Origin: Synechococcus sp. MVIR-18-1
Lineage (GTDB): Bacteria > Cyanobacteriota > Cyanobacteriia > PCC-6307 > Cyanobiaceae
Assembly: GCF_014279835.1 (NCBI RefSeq)
Contig: NZ_CP047942.1
Coordinates: 1,488,001 to 1,552,000, forward strand
DNA: 64,000 bases
Reading direction: 5' to 3'
How positions within the stretch are numbered: position 1 is the first letter of the stretch; each line of letters begins with the position of its first letter. Made by a program: the position numbers and the translations under genes. The notes beneath the pieces are model-generated. The model saw nothing but the letters and a program-made list of their open reading frames with translations, made no database searches and was not told the origin of the DNA. Shown here piece by piece: positions 1-7,592 of this stretch.

Positions 1-601
1 TGAAACAGCTGCGATCGATCCCGCCAGTCGACATTCAGGCAAGGCCGACACCGAACAATGGCTGCAAGAGCAGGGGATTCCCTTCACCAGCTTCCGTCCC
101 ACCTACATCGTGGGACCTGGGAATTACAACCCCGTAGAGCGCTGGTTCTTTGACCGAATCGTGAATGATCGCCCGATTCCCCTTCCAGGATCAGGTGAGA
201 CCATCACCCAGATCGGCCACGCTGAAGACCTGGCTGAGGCCATGGCGCGCTCGCTTGAGGTGGATGCCGCTAGCAATCGGATCTACAACTGCAGCGCAAG
301 CCGAGGCATCACCTTCCGTGGCTTGATTGAGGCGGCAGCCGTGGCCTGTGGCCGAGACCCCAAGCAATTGGATTTACGACCGTTTGACCCCAGTGGACTA
401 GATCCCAAAGCCCGCAAGGCCTTTCCTTTAAGGCTCAGTCATTTTTTAACCGACACCACCCGCGTCAGGCGTGAACTGGCTTGGGAACCCCGGTTTGATG
501 CCTGTGCCTCCCTCCTTGACAGCTATCAGCGGGACTACAAAGGCAAGCCGACACCCGATCCTGACTTCAGCGCTGACCAGGCTCTGATCGGCGAGGTTTG
601 A
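1..601 (+). CDS. NAD-dependent epimerase/CSP41-like protein, 5'-truncated
   Basis: Open from base 2 to the stop at 599-601, so the gene begins before the window. About 199 C-terminal residues are visible. They fit the C-terminal half of an atypical short-chain dehydrogenase/epimerase: RPTYIVGPGNYNPVERWFFD is the typical substrate-binding segment after the catalytic Tyr/Lys (the catalytic part lies outside the window), followed by an IGHAEDLAEAM helix. The closest family I recognise is the CSP41/mRNA-binding epimerase group of cyanobacteria and plastids, whose members bind RNA rather than make sugars. That assignment is inference from family resemblance. The 3' end overlaps the convergent phosphatidyltransferase gene by 35 bases. 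Confidence 0.85.
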   Translation, partial: ETAAIDPASRHSGKADTEQWLQEQGIPFTSFRPTYIVGPGNYNPVERWFFDRIVNDRPIPLPGSGETITQIGHAEDLAEAMARSLEVDAASNRIYNCSASRGITFRGLIEAAAVACGRDPKQLDLRPFDPSGLDPKARKAFPLRLSHFLTDTTRVRRELAWEPRFDACASLLDSYQRDYKGKPTPDPDFSADQALIGEV

Positions 602-1115
602 GATAGCCCCAGGCTGACCACAACGCCAAAAACAACGAGGGCCAAAACAAACCCACACCAACCCCTCTCAAACCCTGAACCAGTGCTGCATCTCCCCACA
701 GAGGGGGCCAAAGCATGAGCGCAAGGCTGAGAAATTGGAGGATTGTTTTGGCTTTCCCTGCAGCGGATGCTGGTGCCCCATCACTGCTTCCACCACGCCA
801 GCCAGAGATCAGCAATTCACGGGCCAGCAACAGCCAGACAGCCCAAACAGGAAGGGTTCCCTCTGACGCCAACCAGATCAGAGGAGCACTGATCAACAAC
901 TTGTCAGCGAGAGGGTCCAGCCGAGCGCCCCACGTGCTGCCACCACCGGCACGTCTCGCCAACCAGCCATCCGCTGCATCGCTCCAGCCTCCAATCAGCA
1001 ATAACCACCAGGCCAACGCGTCGTAATGCGTCGCCAAGGCAAGCAGAAGCGGGAGCCCCATCAGGGCTCGAGCCAAGGTGAGTCGATCAGCCCAGAGGCG
1101 CCAGGGAGAGATCAA
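567..1115 (-). CDS. CDP-alcohol phosphatidyltransferase family protein
   Basis: 182-residue integral membrane enzyme. It carries the complete CDP-alcohol phosphatidyltransferase signature DxxDGxxAR(x8)GxxxDxxxD: Asp46, Asp49, Gly50, Arg54, Gly63, Asp67 and Asp71. Several hydrophobic helices surround it, as in PgsA/CLS-type enzymes of about this length. The reaction would be transfer of a phosphatidyl group from CDP-diacylglycerol to an alcohol in the cytoplasmic membrane. The alcohol (glycerol 3-phosphate or another) cannot be told from sequence alone, so no symbol is given. It is divergent from the CBS gene, with only about 30 bases between the chosen starts, and convergent and overlapping with the epimerase. 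Confidence 0.85.
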   Translation of the reverse strand: MISPWRLWADRLTLARALMGLPLLLALATHYDALAWWLLLIGGWSDAADGWLARRAGGGSTWGARLDPLADKLLISAPLIWLASEGTLPVWAVWLLLARELLISGWRGGSSDGAPASAAGKAKTILQFLSLALMLWPPLWGDAALVQGLRGVGVGLFWPSLFLALWSAWGYLKPRRSEPGQR

Positions 1116-1146
1116 GGCTCAGAATGCATTGAGATGCGTGGATTCC

Positions 1147-1617
1147 ATGGTGCTTCAGCAGACGGTCAAAGAGGTGATGTCATCGCCCGTATTGACTGTG
1201 ACACCAGAAACGGCATTAAAAGATGCCGTGAGTCTGCTGAGCGATCACCACATCAGTGGCCTGCCGGTGGTGGATCAGAACGGACTTCTGATCGGTGAGC
1301 TCACCGAGCAAGACCTCATGGTGCGTGAAAGCGGAGTTGATGCCGGCCCCTACGTGATGCTGTTGGACAGCGTGATTTATCTGAAGAATCCACTCAACTG
1401 GGACAAGCAGGTTCATCAAGTGCTGGGCACCACGGTGGCCGATCTGATGGGACGTGACCTTCACAGCTGCTCAGAGAGTCTCCCTCTCCCCAAAGCTGCA
1501 TCGTTGCTGCATGAACGCAGCACCCAGAGACTGATCGTGGTGGACGACAACAAACACCCCGTGGGAGTGTTAACGCGGGGTGACATCGTCCGAGCCTTGG
1601 CGTCAGGACAGTCTTAG
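1147..1617 (+). CDS. CBS-domain pair protein
   Basis: 156 residues made almost entirely of two CBS motifs: residues about 1-58 (VMSSPVLTVTPETALKDAV...SGLPVVDQNGLLIGELTEQDL) and about 95-154 (PLPKAASLLHERSTQRLIVVDDNKHPVGVLTRGDIV). Stand-alone CBS pairs usually sense adenosine nucleotides and regulate a partner; the partner is unknown here. The frame stays open back to a GTG at 1078, which would overlap the divergent gene. ATG 1147 starts just before the first CBS motif and is preferred. A tandem duplication spans the stop codon. Confidence 0.85.
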   Translation: MVLQQTVKEVMSSPVLTVTPETALKDAVSLLSDHHISGLPVVDQNGLLIGELTEQDLMVRESGVDAGPYVMLLDSVIYLKNPLNWDKQVHQVLGTTVADLMGRDLHSCSESLPLPKAASLLHERSTQRLIVVDDNKHPVGVLTRGDIVRALASGQS

Positions 1618-1637
1618 CGAGAACAGTCTTAGCGAGA
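1608..1637. repeat. Tandem duplication of 15 bp between convergent genes
   Basis: ACAGTCTTAGCGAGA occurs twice in immediate succession (1608-1622 and 1623-1637). The first copy contains the stop of the CBS gene; the second contains the stop of the convergent two-domain protein. Confidence 0.9.
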
Positions 1638-2813
1638 AGCGAGTGGCGTGATTCGAATCGCCACAGGCTTGATGAAACGGAACTCCACCAGATCCCCGAG
1701 AGCTAGCTCATCGAACACCATTCCAGGCATTCGCTTGCTGACGTCAAGATTGTGAACCTTCCCGAATGGTCCGCGGAGACTCAAGGTGCGATCGGTTCGC
1801 GAGATCCTCACCACCTCGGCGCTGCCCGTAGCCATCGCCACACGAGTGCCCTTCGGCACAGGGCCAAAATCTCCAGCAATCTCAACATCCTGGCGCTCAA
1901 AACTGAGGGCTTTGCTCGTGGCAGGGCGAAGGTCAACCACCAAACCATCCAAAATATCCATTGAAATCTCTGTGCCTGGACTCAACTTCAAGCTGTTGAG
2001 ATCCACGGCCGACGTCACAAGGATGTTATGTCCCTCTGGGCCTTCAATTTCCAGCACCTTCTGATCTGGAAGCAGGCGGGTCACGATGGCGTGGAGATGG
2101 GTGATCTCAAACGACTCCAGAAGTTCCGCCTTCAGGGTCATTCCAGACCGAAGCAGATCGCTCGCTAAGGGAGGCCTTAGGGCCGAAGGACGGCTCAGCG
2201 AACGAGACAGTTTGCGGACATCAACCGCGACGGGCTGGACCAAGCGGAAATCCACGAGGTCGCCAACGTTCAAATCCTTAAGAGGATCATTCTCTGGCGT
2301 CACTAACACGTCGAGATTATTGATGCCGCCAAAGGGACCCATCAGGCTCAGGCTTCCATCCTGACGATCGAGCTTGATCACCCTTCCCGTTCCTGAGGCA
2401 AGGGCGACGCGCATGCCTTTCTTCAACTTGCCCATATCACTGGGAAGGATGATGTCTTCACGACTAAAGCTCAGATCTTGATCGTCGCTTGGTTCAAGGT
2501 CGACCAACAATCCATCGAGAACGGAGAGGCTCACCTCATCTCCAGGTTCTAAGCCAAGCGGCTCTAGATCCAGGCCAACCGTATAAACCTCCGTATGCCC
2601 CTCTGGATCCACAATTTCGATCACCTTTTCTTTGGCTAGAGCTTCGCTAACGGTTCCTTTCAGCTCCGTCACCTCAAAACCAGCCAGTTGCTCTTTATCG
2701 AATCCAGCAAGAGCACGCTGAGGGCAGAGCACAGCTGAGGCCAGCAAGGTGCAGATCAGCAGCACTCGGCCATGGAGTTGTTGACGGGTCTTCTGGCGCG
2801 ACGTGCGGATCAT
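1629..2813 (-). CDS. Secreted protein of two tandem homologous domains
   Basis: 394 residues with an N-terminal signal peptide (basic start, hydrophobic core residues 17-30, ALA near 36), so probably periplasmic or surface-located. The mature part is an internal duplication: residues about 46-200 align with about 235-390. Shared motifs are VIEIVDPEGH / VLEIEGPEGH, VLDGLLVDLEP / ILDGLVVDLRP, LSLMGPFGGINNLDV / LSLRGPFGKVHNLDV and GDLVDFRLVQPVAVDVR / GDLVEFRFIKPVAIRI. The pattern suggests small beta-barrel modules. I do not recognise a named family. It is divergent from the L,D-transpeptidase, which raises but does not prove a cell-envelope role. Confidence 0.85.
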   Translation of the reverse strand: MIRTSRQKTRQQLHGRVLLICTLLASAVLCPQRALAGFDKEQLAGFEVTELKGTVSEALAKEKVIEIVDPEGHTEVYTVGLDLEPLGLEPGDEVSLSVLDGLLVDLEPSDDQDLSFSREDIILPSDMGKLKKGMRVALASGTGRVIKLDRQDGSLSLMGPFGGINNLDVLVTPENDPLKDLNVGDLVDFRLVQPVAVDVRKLSRSLSRPSALRPPLASDLLRSGMTLKAELLESFEITHLHAIVTRLLPDQKVLEIEGPEGHNILVTSAVDLNSLKLSPGTEISMDILDGLVVDLRPATSKALSFERQDVEIAGDFGPVPKGTRVAMATGSAEVVRISRTDRTLSLRGPFGKVHNLDVSKRMPGMVFDELALGDLVEFRFIKPVAIRITPLASR

Positions 2814-2891
2814 TGGTTGGTGATTAAACGTGCAGAGACGGTAGCTCCCTATTCTGATGAGTCAAAATACGCACAGTTTTGCGTGCGGCGC

Positions 2892-3365
2892 ATGTCAAGT
2901 TCATGGATGCGCCAGGTGGCGCTTTGCATTGGTGTCGCTGTTGTTGCTTCAGCAACTCAGCTGCCTGCCCGCGCTGAGAAGACGATCGAAATCAGCTTGA
3001 AGGATCGCTATTTGAAGCTGCTGGATTCCGGGGTTGTTGTCGCTCGCTTTCCCGTTGCGATAGGCGCTCCTGAATCACCAACGCCCGCGGGGAACTACGC
3101 AATCACCCGCATGGAAGATGCGCCGATCTATCACAAGAAAGGGAAGGTCATCGCGCCAGGTCCCAAGAATCCTGTTGGAGTGCGCTACATGGCTTACTTC
3201 CAGCTTGGGACTGGTGAATACGCCATTCACGGAACAGCCTGGCCCAACTGGGTCAATCTGAGAGCTGCTGTCAGCCTTGGCTGCATTCGCATGCTCAACA
3301 AAGATGTGATCAGCCTGTTCAATCAAGTCGACGTCGGGACGCCCGTCGTTGTGACATCCAAATAA
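2892..3365 (+). CDS. L,D-transpeptidase (YkuD domain)
   Basis: 157 residues from ATG 2892: a signal peptide (ending near PARAEK) and then a YkuD domain. The catalytic signature is present: His113 in AIHGTA and Cys131 in SLGCIRM, with the following Arg. Such enzymes form 3-3 peptidoglycan cross-links or attach proteins to the peptide stems, in the periplasm. No LysM or other binding module is fused, so this is a minimal version. The frame is open upstream to 2772, but that would overlap the divergent gene's start and lacks a signal peptide. Sixteen bases separate it from the small secreted protein downstream, so the two are probably co-transcribed. Confidence 0.88.
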   Translation: MSSSWMRQVALCIGVAVVASATQLPARAEKTIEISLKDRYLKLLDSGVVVARFPVAIGAPESPTPAGNYAITRMEDAPIYHKKGKVIAPGPKNPVGVRYMAYFQLGTGEYAIHGTAWPNWVNLRAAVSLGCIRMLNKDVISLFNQVDVGTPVVVTSK

Positions 3366-3380
3366 CCACTCCATTAAGCC

Positions 3381-3659
3381 ATGCGTTTAAATCCACTCCT
3401 TCTGGTTGCGATTTCAGCCTGCATCGCCGCCCCCCTTTCAGCTCAAGGCTCATCAAGCCAAGAGATGCCGGAGCAAAAGTTTTTAGATCAGGTTGAAGCC
3501 CCTGGCCATGTGCTGATTACAGCCCGTGGTGCTGATGCGGTGAACGCTGAAGCCCGCCGCAAAGGCCTGAAATTTCCTGCCGTGGGCTATTGGTCTCCAG
3601 ACAATGTGTGTTTCAGCAATCCTCCCAAAGGTGATTGCAATGGATTGTTCACCCGTTGA
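3381..3659 (+). CDS. Small secreted hypothetical protein
   Basis: 92 residues with a clear signal peptide (MRLNPLLLVAISACIAAPLSAQ). The mature part has two cysteines (VCFSNPPKGDCNG) that could form a disulfide in the periplasm. It follows the L,D-transpeptidase closely on the same strand. Family not recognised. Confidence 0.7.
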   Translation: MRLNPLLLVAISACIAAPLSAQGSSSQEMPEQKFLDQVEAPGHVLITARGADAVNAEARRKGLKFPAVGYWSPDNVCFSNPPKGDCNGLFTR

Positions 3660-3677
3660 AGCGCATCAAGAGAACGA

Positions 3678-5228
3678 TCAGGGCAAAGGTGGAGGAGGGA
3701 GCACCGGCGGAGGTGGTGCTCCATAGATGATGCTCTTCTCGTCTTCAGCTGACGACACCGATTCCTCTTCGTTCAGTCCAGGGGTTGGAGGGATGGGCTC
3801 AGGCCAGGCTTCAGGATCCTCCGGAAGGATCTGATCCTCCTGAAGCAAAACCGGTGGCGGTAGATCCGGAGGTAAATCGAAATCCCATGGCTGAGTCTCA
3901 GCATCTGAGTTGGACAGGTCGTCCTGTTCCCTCTCAACGTCGGACCGTTCTCGGAGCACGAGTGGGTCCGCGGTAATCGGAGGTTCCCGCAGCGGTTGCC
4001 TCGTCGGAACGATTTCGGTGACAGGTGTGGTCTGGTTGTAATCGAGGCGTGGTGAGGGCTTAGGTGCCCAGATCATGCGCGCAATCGGCTCAACACCCTG
4101 CTCCATCACACGGTTCAAACCAGCCAAAGCACGATCCATGAGTTGCCCCCCATAGAAAAACGCACAGTCAGACGCACCCTCGCAGCGCTGGCTGGTCTCG
4201 ATGCGTCTGGTCAAATCAGCGATCAACCCTCCTTCCAGTCGGACACGACGCTCACTCAATCGGAGTAAATAGGGAACGTGCACAAAGCTGGTGGCGCCAC
4301 CACTAATCCAGTTGGCATCTTCTTCTGTGAAACCTTTCACTCCAGGAATGATGAGACGACTCTTCGAGGCGTGATCTGGCATGTAGGCAGCAACAAGACC
4401 CCGCCGACGTGCCAGATCCTTTGTTTGCTCGAGAGTGAGGCCGTCTTTGCTCATCAACATTTCGATGCGCCCGTCAGCCTTCAAGCCGTAGACCATGCGA
4501 ATGCGTGGCAGGTAATAACGAATACGTTGGCCCATGCTGATGCTGTAAGCCCCCTTGTAGCTCTCAGGTGGCTCCTCCAGGTCGTTGTAGATGCTGTGCA
4601 GACCCCCAACAAACATGTCGTAGGCCTTGGCACGATCGGGGGTTAATTCTCCATATCCGAAATCAACGGTTCCATCCTTGAGGATGCCAATGAAGGCGCG
4701 TTGTCTAGAAGCCGTTCGATTGCGTCCGCGCCAAACTCTGCTGCCGAGTTTCAAATCACCGAGTGGAACAGTAATTTCCTGTCCAAACTCATCAATATGC
4801 CGCTCGTACATCGGTCCAGAGACGTAGGCGAGAGCGGCAGTGTCCTCAAAGGCATCCTGCTCACGATCCCAACCTTCAAGGAGGCCTAGCCGCACGTCGC
4901 GGGGGTCAAAATCGAGGGCATAGACCTCATCGTCGGGCTGGTAGGCAAAAGGCCCTGCCACAGAATTGGCCAGATCGATTGGCTTGGGCTCTGTCGAAAT
5001 CTCCCGTTTTTCGGAAGTTCTAGGCGCAAGCGCAATTAAACCCATGAAGACCGTTATCGGGATCACCACAATCAGCCAACGCTTGCGCCAGAGGCTGGAA
5101 CGCTGGGGGACGGGCTTGGGCTTACGTCTCTTCTTTTGAGCCGGGATGTCTGCAGCAGAAGCTGAAGTCCGATTTCGAATCACCGGACCAGCCTTTTTTT
5201 TCGAACGCGGGATTCGGGGTTCTGCCAA
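3678..5228 (-). CDS. Proline-rich membrane-anchored hypothetical protein
   Basis: 516 residues: a very basic N-terminus (residues 1-48, many Lys/Arg), one transmembrane helix (about 50-68, WLIVVIPITVFMGLIALAP), a large extracytoplasmic domain (about 95-390) and an acidic, proline-rich tail ending in PPPPVLPPPPLP. The topology suggests N-in anchoring with the globular domain in the periplasm. The middle contains FIGILKDGTVDFGYG and phrases reminiscent of the NAGPA/phosphodiester-glycosidase fold, but I cannot assign it firmly. Its 5' end overlaps the phosphoesterase gene by 49 bases in the same direction, so the two are likely one transcription unit. Confidence 0.75.
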   Translation of the reverse strand: MAEPRIPRSKKKAGPVIRNRTSASAADIPAQKKRRKPKPVPQRSSLWRKRWLIVVIPITVFMGLIALAPRTSEKREISTEPKPIDLANSVAGPFAYQPDDEVYALDFDPRDVRLGLLEGWDREQDAFEDTAALAYVSGPMYERHIDEFGQEITVPLGDLKLGSRVWRGRNRTASRQRAFIGILKDGTVDFGYGELTPDRAKAYDMFVGGLHSIYNDLEEPPESYKGAYSISMGQRIRYYLPRIRMVYGLKADGRIEMLMSKDGLTLEQTKDLARRRGLVAAYMPDHASKSRLIIPGVKGFTEEDANWISGGATSFVHVPYLLRLSERRVRLEGGLIADLTRRIETSQRCEGASDCAFFYGGQLMDRALAGLNRVMEQGVEPIARMIWAPKPSPRLDYNQTTPVTEIVPTRQPLREPPITADPLVLRERSDVEREQDDLSNSDAETQPWDFDLPPDLPPPVLLQEDQILPEDPEAWPEPIPPTPGLNEEESVSSAEDEKSIIYGAPPPPVLPPPPLP

Positions 5229-5953
5229 GGAACGATGGTGCCCTCAGCCACCAACCATTTGCGGTAAAGCTGACTGCATTCATGCCCTCCCGTCAACTCA
5301 CCAAAGGCTGGAATCAACAATCTTTCCTCCATAGCGTCGTAGGCAAAACAGGGAAGACGAAGGCGATCACTACCAGAGCTGAGGCTCGCAACCGGGTGAA
5401 TATGGCCGCAAACGTTAAGCAAATGGGCTTGTTGGCAGGAAAGATCGAATGAAGAATCCGCTGCATGCTCAGGTTCATGACTGAGCCAAAGTTGTCCGAG
5501 TCGATAACTCGGCTGCTGGGGCAGACCCAACGTGCGGCAGTGACGATCATGATTGCCACCCACCAGGGTGACGGGACAACCCGCGAGCTCAGGAAGTGCC
5601 TCCAGGGTCTCGCGAAGGGTCTCGGTCAAACCAAGGGGACCATGCACCAGATCACCAAGAATGATGAGAGTCTCGGGCTGAACGCGCGCGCAAAGCTCCA
5701 ACAATGGATTCAACGTGCCGCGATCCCCATCACTGGGCAGAGGGATTCCATGGGCTTGAAACACCTCGGCTTTGCCCAAATGCAGATCGGCAATCAGGAG
5801 TTCACGGCCTTTAGGACGCCAGAGAGCCTTCTCCGGGAGAAATTCGAGTCGCTCCTGCCCCCAAGTCCAGGTCAGGCCATAACCAGTGCCCTGAAGATCA
5901 GCGCTCGTTGAAGGGATCAACTCTGAACTCAAAAGGTGCTCCCCCAACAACAA
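5180..5953 (-). CDS. Calcineurin-like phosphoesterase (PdeM-like)
   Basis: 257 residues with the full metallophosphoesterase motif series in order: DLHLGK, GDLVHG, GGNHDRH and GHIHP. These supply the two-metal ligands. DLHLGKAEVFQAHGIPLP followed by the short spacing is typical of the PdeM / ligase-associated phosphoesterase group, which hydrolyses phosphodiesters in vitro. No DNA ligase or helicase partner is adjacent here, so the specific role is open. The start could be slightly further in than 5953. Confidence 0.82.
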   Translation of the reverse strand: MLLGEHLLSSELIPSTSADLQGTGYGLTWTWGQERLEFLPEKALWRPKGRELLIADLHLGKAEVFQAHGIPLPSDGDRGTLNPLLELCARVQPETLIILGDLVHGPLGLTETLRETLEALPELAGCPVTLVGGNHDRHCRTLGLPQQPSYRLGQLWLSHEPEHAADSSFDLSCQQAHLLNVCGHIHPVASLSSGSDRLRLPCFAYDAMEERLLIPAFGELTGGHECSQLYRKWLVAEGTIVPWQNPESRVRKKRLVR

Positions 5954-6079
5954 CCAGACGTCATCAGACCCCTAAAGGACAAAGCAACCGTTTGATTGCC
6001 GTTATCACACATACGTTGCTTCGAGAGTTCCTTCCAGACCGCCGCAGTGAGAGTCTTTGACGTAAGACGCATTGGAACG

Positions 6080-6160
6080 ATGACCCTGGCATTGCTACTT
6101 GCACTCCTTGGATCGCTGATGGCTATGGGTTTCATTATTCGCCGGCTAGAAAAGGGCTAA
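6080..6160 (+). CDS. 26-residue membrane peptide
   Basis: ATG 6080 to TAA 6160 encodes a single hydrophobic helix (MTLALLLALLGSLMAMGFII) ending in RRLEKG, the form of a one-pass small membrane protein. It precedes the channel gene by 16 bases on the same strand. No homologue recognised. Confidence 0.45.
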   Translation: MTLALLLALLGSLMAMGFIIRRLEKG

Positions 6161-6176
6161 ACAGGCGGGGATCGTC

Positions 6177-7253
6177 ATGATACGTACGCTTGTACTCACT
6201 GGAATCGTTCTGATTTCACTGCCGATTCAGACACTCGCAAAAGAAGTCGCAAACGAGTTGCAGATTGGGGTCAGTGGGTCACCACCATTTGTGATCGAAG
6301 AGGATGGTGTGCTGAGTGGGATCAGTGTCGAGATTTGGAAGGACGTCGCAGAGCGTCTCGAGCAGCCTTACAAATTTGTTGTTCAGCCGAACACCAATGC
6401 AAATGTAGAAGCTGTCGCTGATGGCAGCGTTGATCTAGCCATCGGTCCAATCAGCATTACGCCAACCCGCCTAGCCAATCCGAAAATAGATTTTACGCAA
6501 CCTTATTATCACGGATACGAAGGTTTACTGATCCCTCAGAAACCACCTGGACTGATAACGCGGCTTCGCCCATTCATTGGTTGGGCTGCTTTATCATCAG
6601 TGGGCATACTGATCACACTTCTGTTTATTTTTGGCAATCTCATTTGGTTGGCTGAGCGACGCAAAAACACCGAACAATTTCCTCGCCACTATTTTCATGG
6701 CGTAGGAAATGGAATGTGGTTTGGGCTCGTTACACTCACAACCGTTGGTTACGGTGATCGAGCACCACTATCACGAAGTGGCCGCATCATCGCTGGCATT
6801 TGGATGGTGATCTCACTCGTAGCAGTCTCGTCAATCACCGCAGGGCTTGCATCGGCTTTTACATTATCCCTCGCTGAAATAGCACCTTCAGCTATTCGCG
6901 AAAAAGCCGATTTAAGAGGTAAAGAAATAGCCGTTGTAGAAGGAACAACGAGCCTAAGATGGGGAAAACTATATGAAATCAACGCCTTCCTCACCAAAGA
7001 CTTAAACGGAGCAATCAAAATCCTTAATCAAGGAAAAGTAGAAGGCATTATTTTTGACGAAGCTCCGCTTCGACACTATCTCAAGCAAAACAAAAAGAGC
7101 AAGCTAAAACTTGCAAACTTTCCATTAGCGATACAAACCTATGGATTCGTACTACCGATGGGAAGTCCATTAAGAAACCAATTAAATATTGAGCTTCTAG
7201 ATATGGAACGGAACGGAGTCACAGAAAGAATTAAAACAAGATTATTGGATTAA
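6177..7253 (+). CDS. GluR0-type glutamate-gated potassium channel
   Basis: 358 residues. Signal peptide (1-21); ligand-binding lobe S1 (about 26-125) with ISITPTR, whose Arg98 matches the arginine that binds the amino-acid carboxylate in ionotropic glutamate receptors; helix M1 (136-158); a pore loop with the potassium selectivity filter TTVGYGD (188-194); helix M2 (203-232); lobe S2 (about 240-350) with FDEAP near 293-297. This order (S1-M1-P-M2-S2, no third helix) is that of the prokaryotic glutamate receptor GluR0 of Synechocystis. It would sit in the cytoplasmic membrane and open to potassium on binding an amino acid outside. The last third of the gene is clearly richer in A and T than the first. 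Confidence 0.92.
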   Translation: MIRTLVLTGIVLISLPIQTLAKEVANELQIGVSGSPPFVIEEDGVLSGISVEIWKDVAERLEQPYKFVVQPNTNANVEAVADGSVDLAIGPISITPTRLANPKIDFTQPYYHGYEGLLIPQKPPGLITRLRPFIGWAALSSVGILITLLFIFGNLIWLAERRKNTEQFPRHYFHGVGNGMWFGLVTLTTVGYGDRAPLSRSGRIIAGIWMVISLVAVSSITAGLASAFTLSLAEIAPSAIREKADLRGKEIAVVEGTTSLRWGKLYEINAFLTKDLNGAIKILNQGKVEGIIFDEAPLRHYLKQNKKSKLKLANFPLAIQTYGFVLPMGSPLRNQLNIELLDMERNGVTERIKTRLLD

Positions 7254-7261
7254 GAGGATAT

Positions 7262-7498
7262 TTATTGAATCACAGTGTGGCGTCGCAACCCATCTTCAAT
7301 TAGAAATGTTGCCAAGCTGCTACAACTCCTACCTTCCTGAAGTGCTTGCTGCTTAAGCCGACTCATAATGCCAGCGGGAAGTGTCACATTAAGACGCTCC
7401 GACGTGGCAGCCTCGGCCACTTGGCCAGCACTAATCGAAGCATCTACAGGAACGAGCTGGTCCTGCAACTCATGCAAAAGACTTTCAAGAAATGACAC
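7262..7498 (-). CDS. Ribbon-helix-helix (CopG/Arc-type) regulator candidate
   Basis: 78 residues. The C-terminal half, RLNVTLPAGIMSRLKQQALQ then EGRSCSSLATFLIEDGLRRH, has the beta-strand/two-helix pattern of ribbon-helix-helix DNA-binding proteins. The N-terminal 32 residues are extra. No toxin gene is adjacent, so it is more likely a regulator than an antitoxin. Two inverted repeats lie immediately upstream of the start, and the divergent gene is the PCC-glutaredoxin fusion. It converges on the channel gene, with 8 bases between stops. Confidence 0.65.
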   Translation of the reverse strand: MSFLESLLHELQDQLVPVDASISAGQVAEAATSERLNVTLPAGIMSRLKQQALQEGRSCSSLATFLIEDGLRRHTVIQ

Positions 7499-7503
7499 GG
7501 TTA

Positions 7504-7535
7504 AGTTACGGTACCGTTACTAAGACGTATCTTAG
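7504..7535. promoter_or_regulatory. Two adjacent inverted repeats, candidate operator
   Basis: AGTTACGGTACCGTTACT (7504-7521) is palindromic apart from one mismatched pair. It is followed at once by CTAAGA-CGTA-TCTTAG (7520-7535). The pair starts 6 bases upstream of the ribbon-helix-helix gene and about 60 bases upstream of the divergent fusion gene. This is a natural place for an autoregulatory operator; function is inferred. Confidence 0.5.
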
Positions 7536-7592
7536 CAGGGGATCCAGCTCCGGTTAGTCTCTTACCTAATAAAGGGAAGACCAATTCGACGA

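Noticed and set aside
7262-7498. Toxin-antitoxin module for the ribbon-helix-helix gene
   Set aside because: No toxin-like gene is adjacent; the neighbours are the channel gene and the PCC-glutaredoxin gene.
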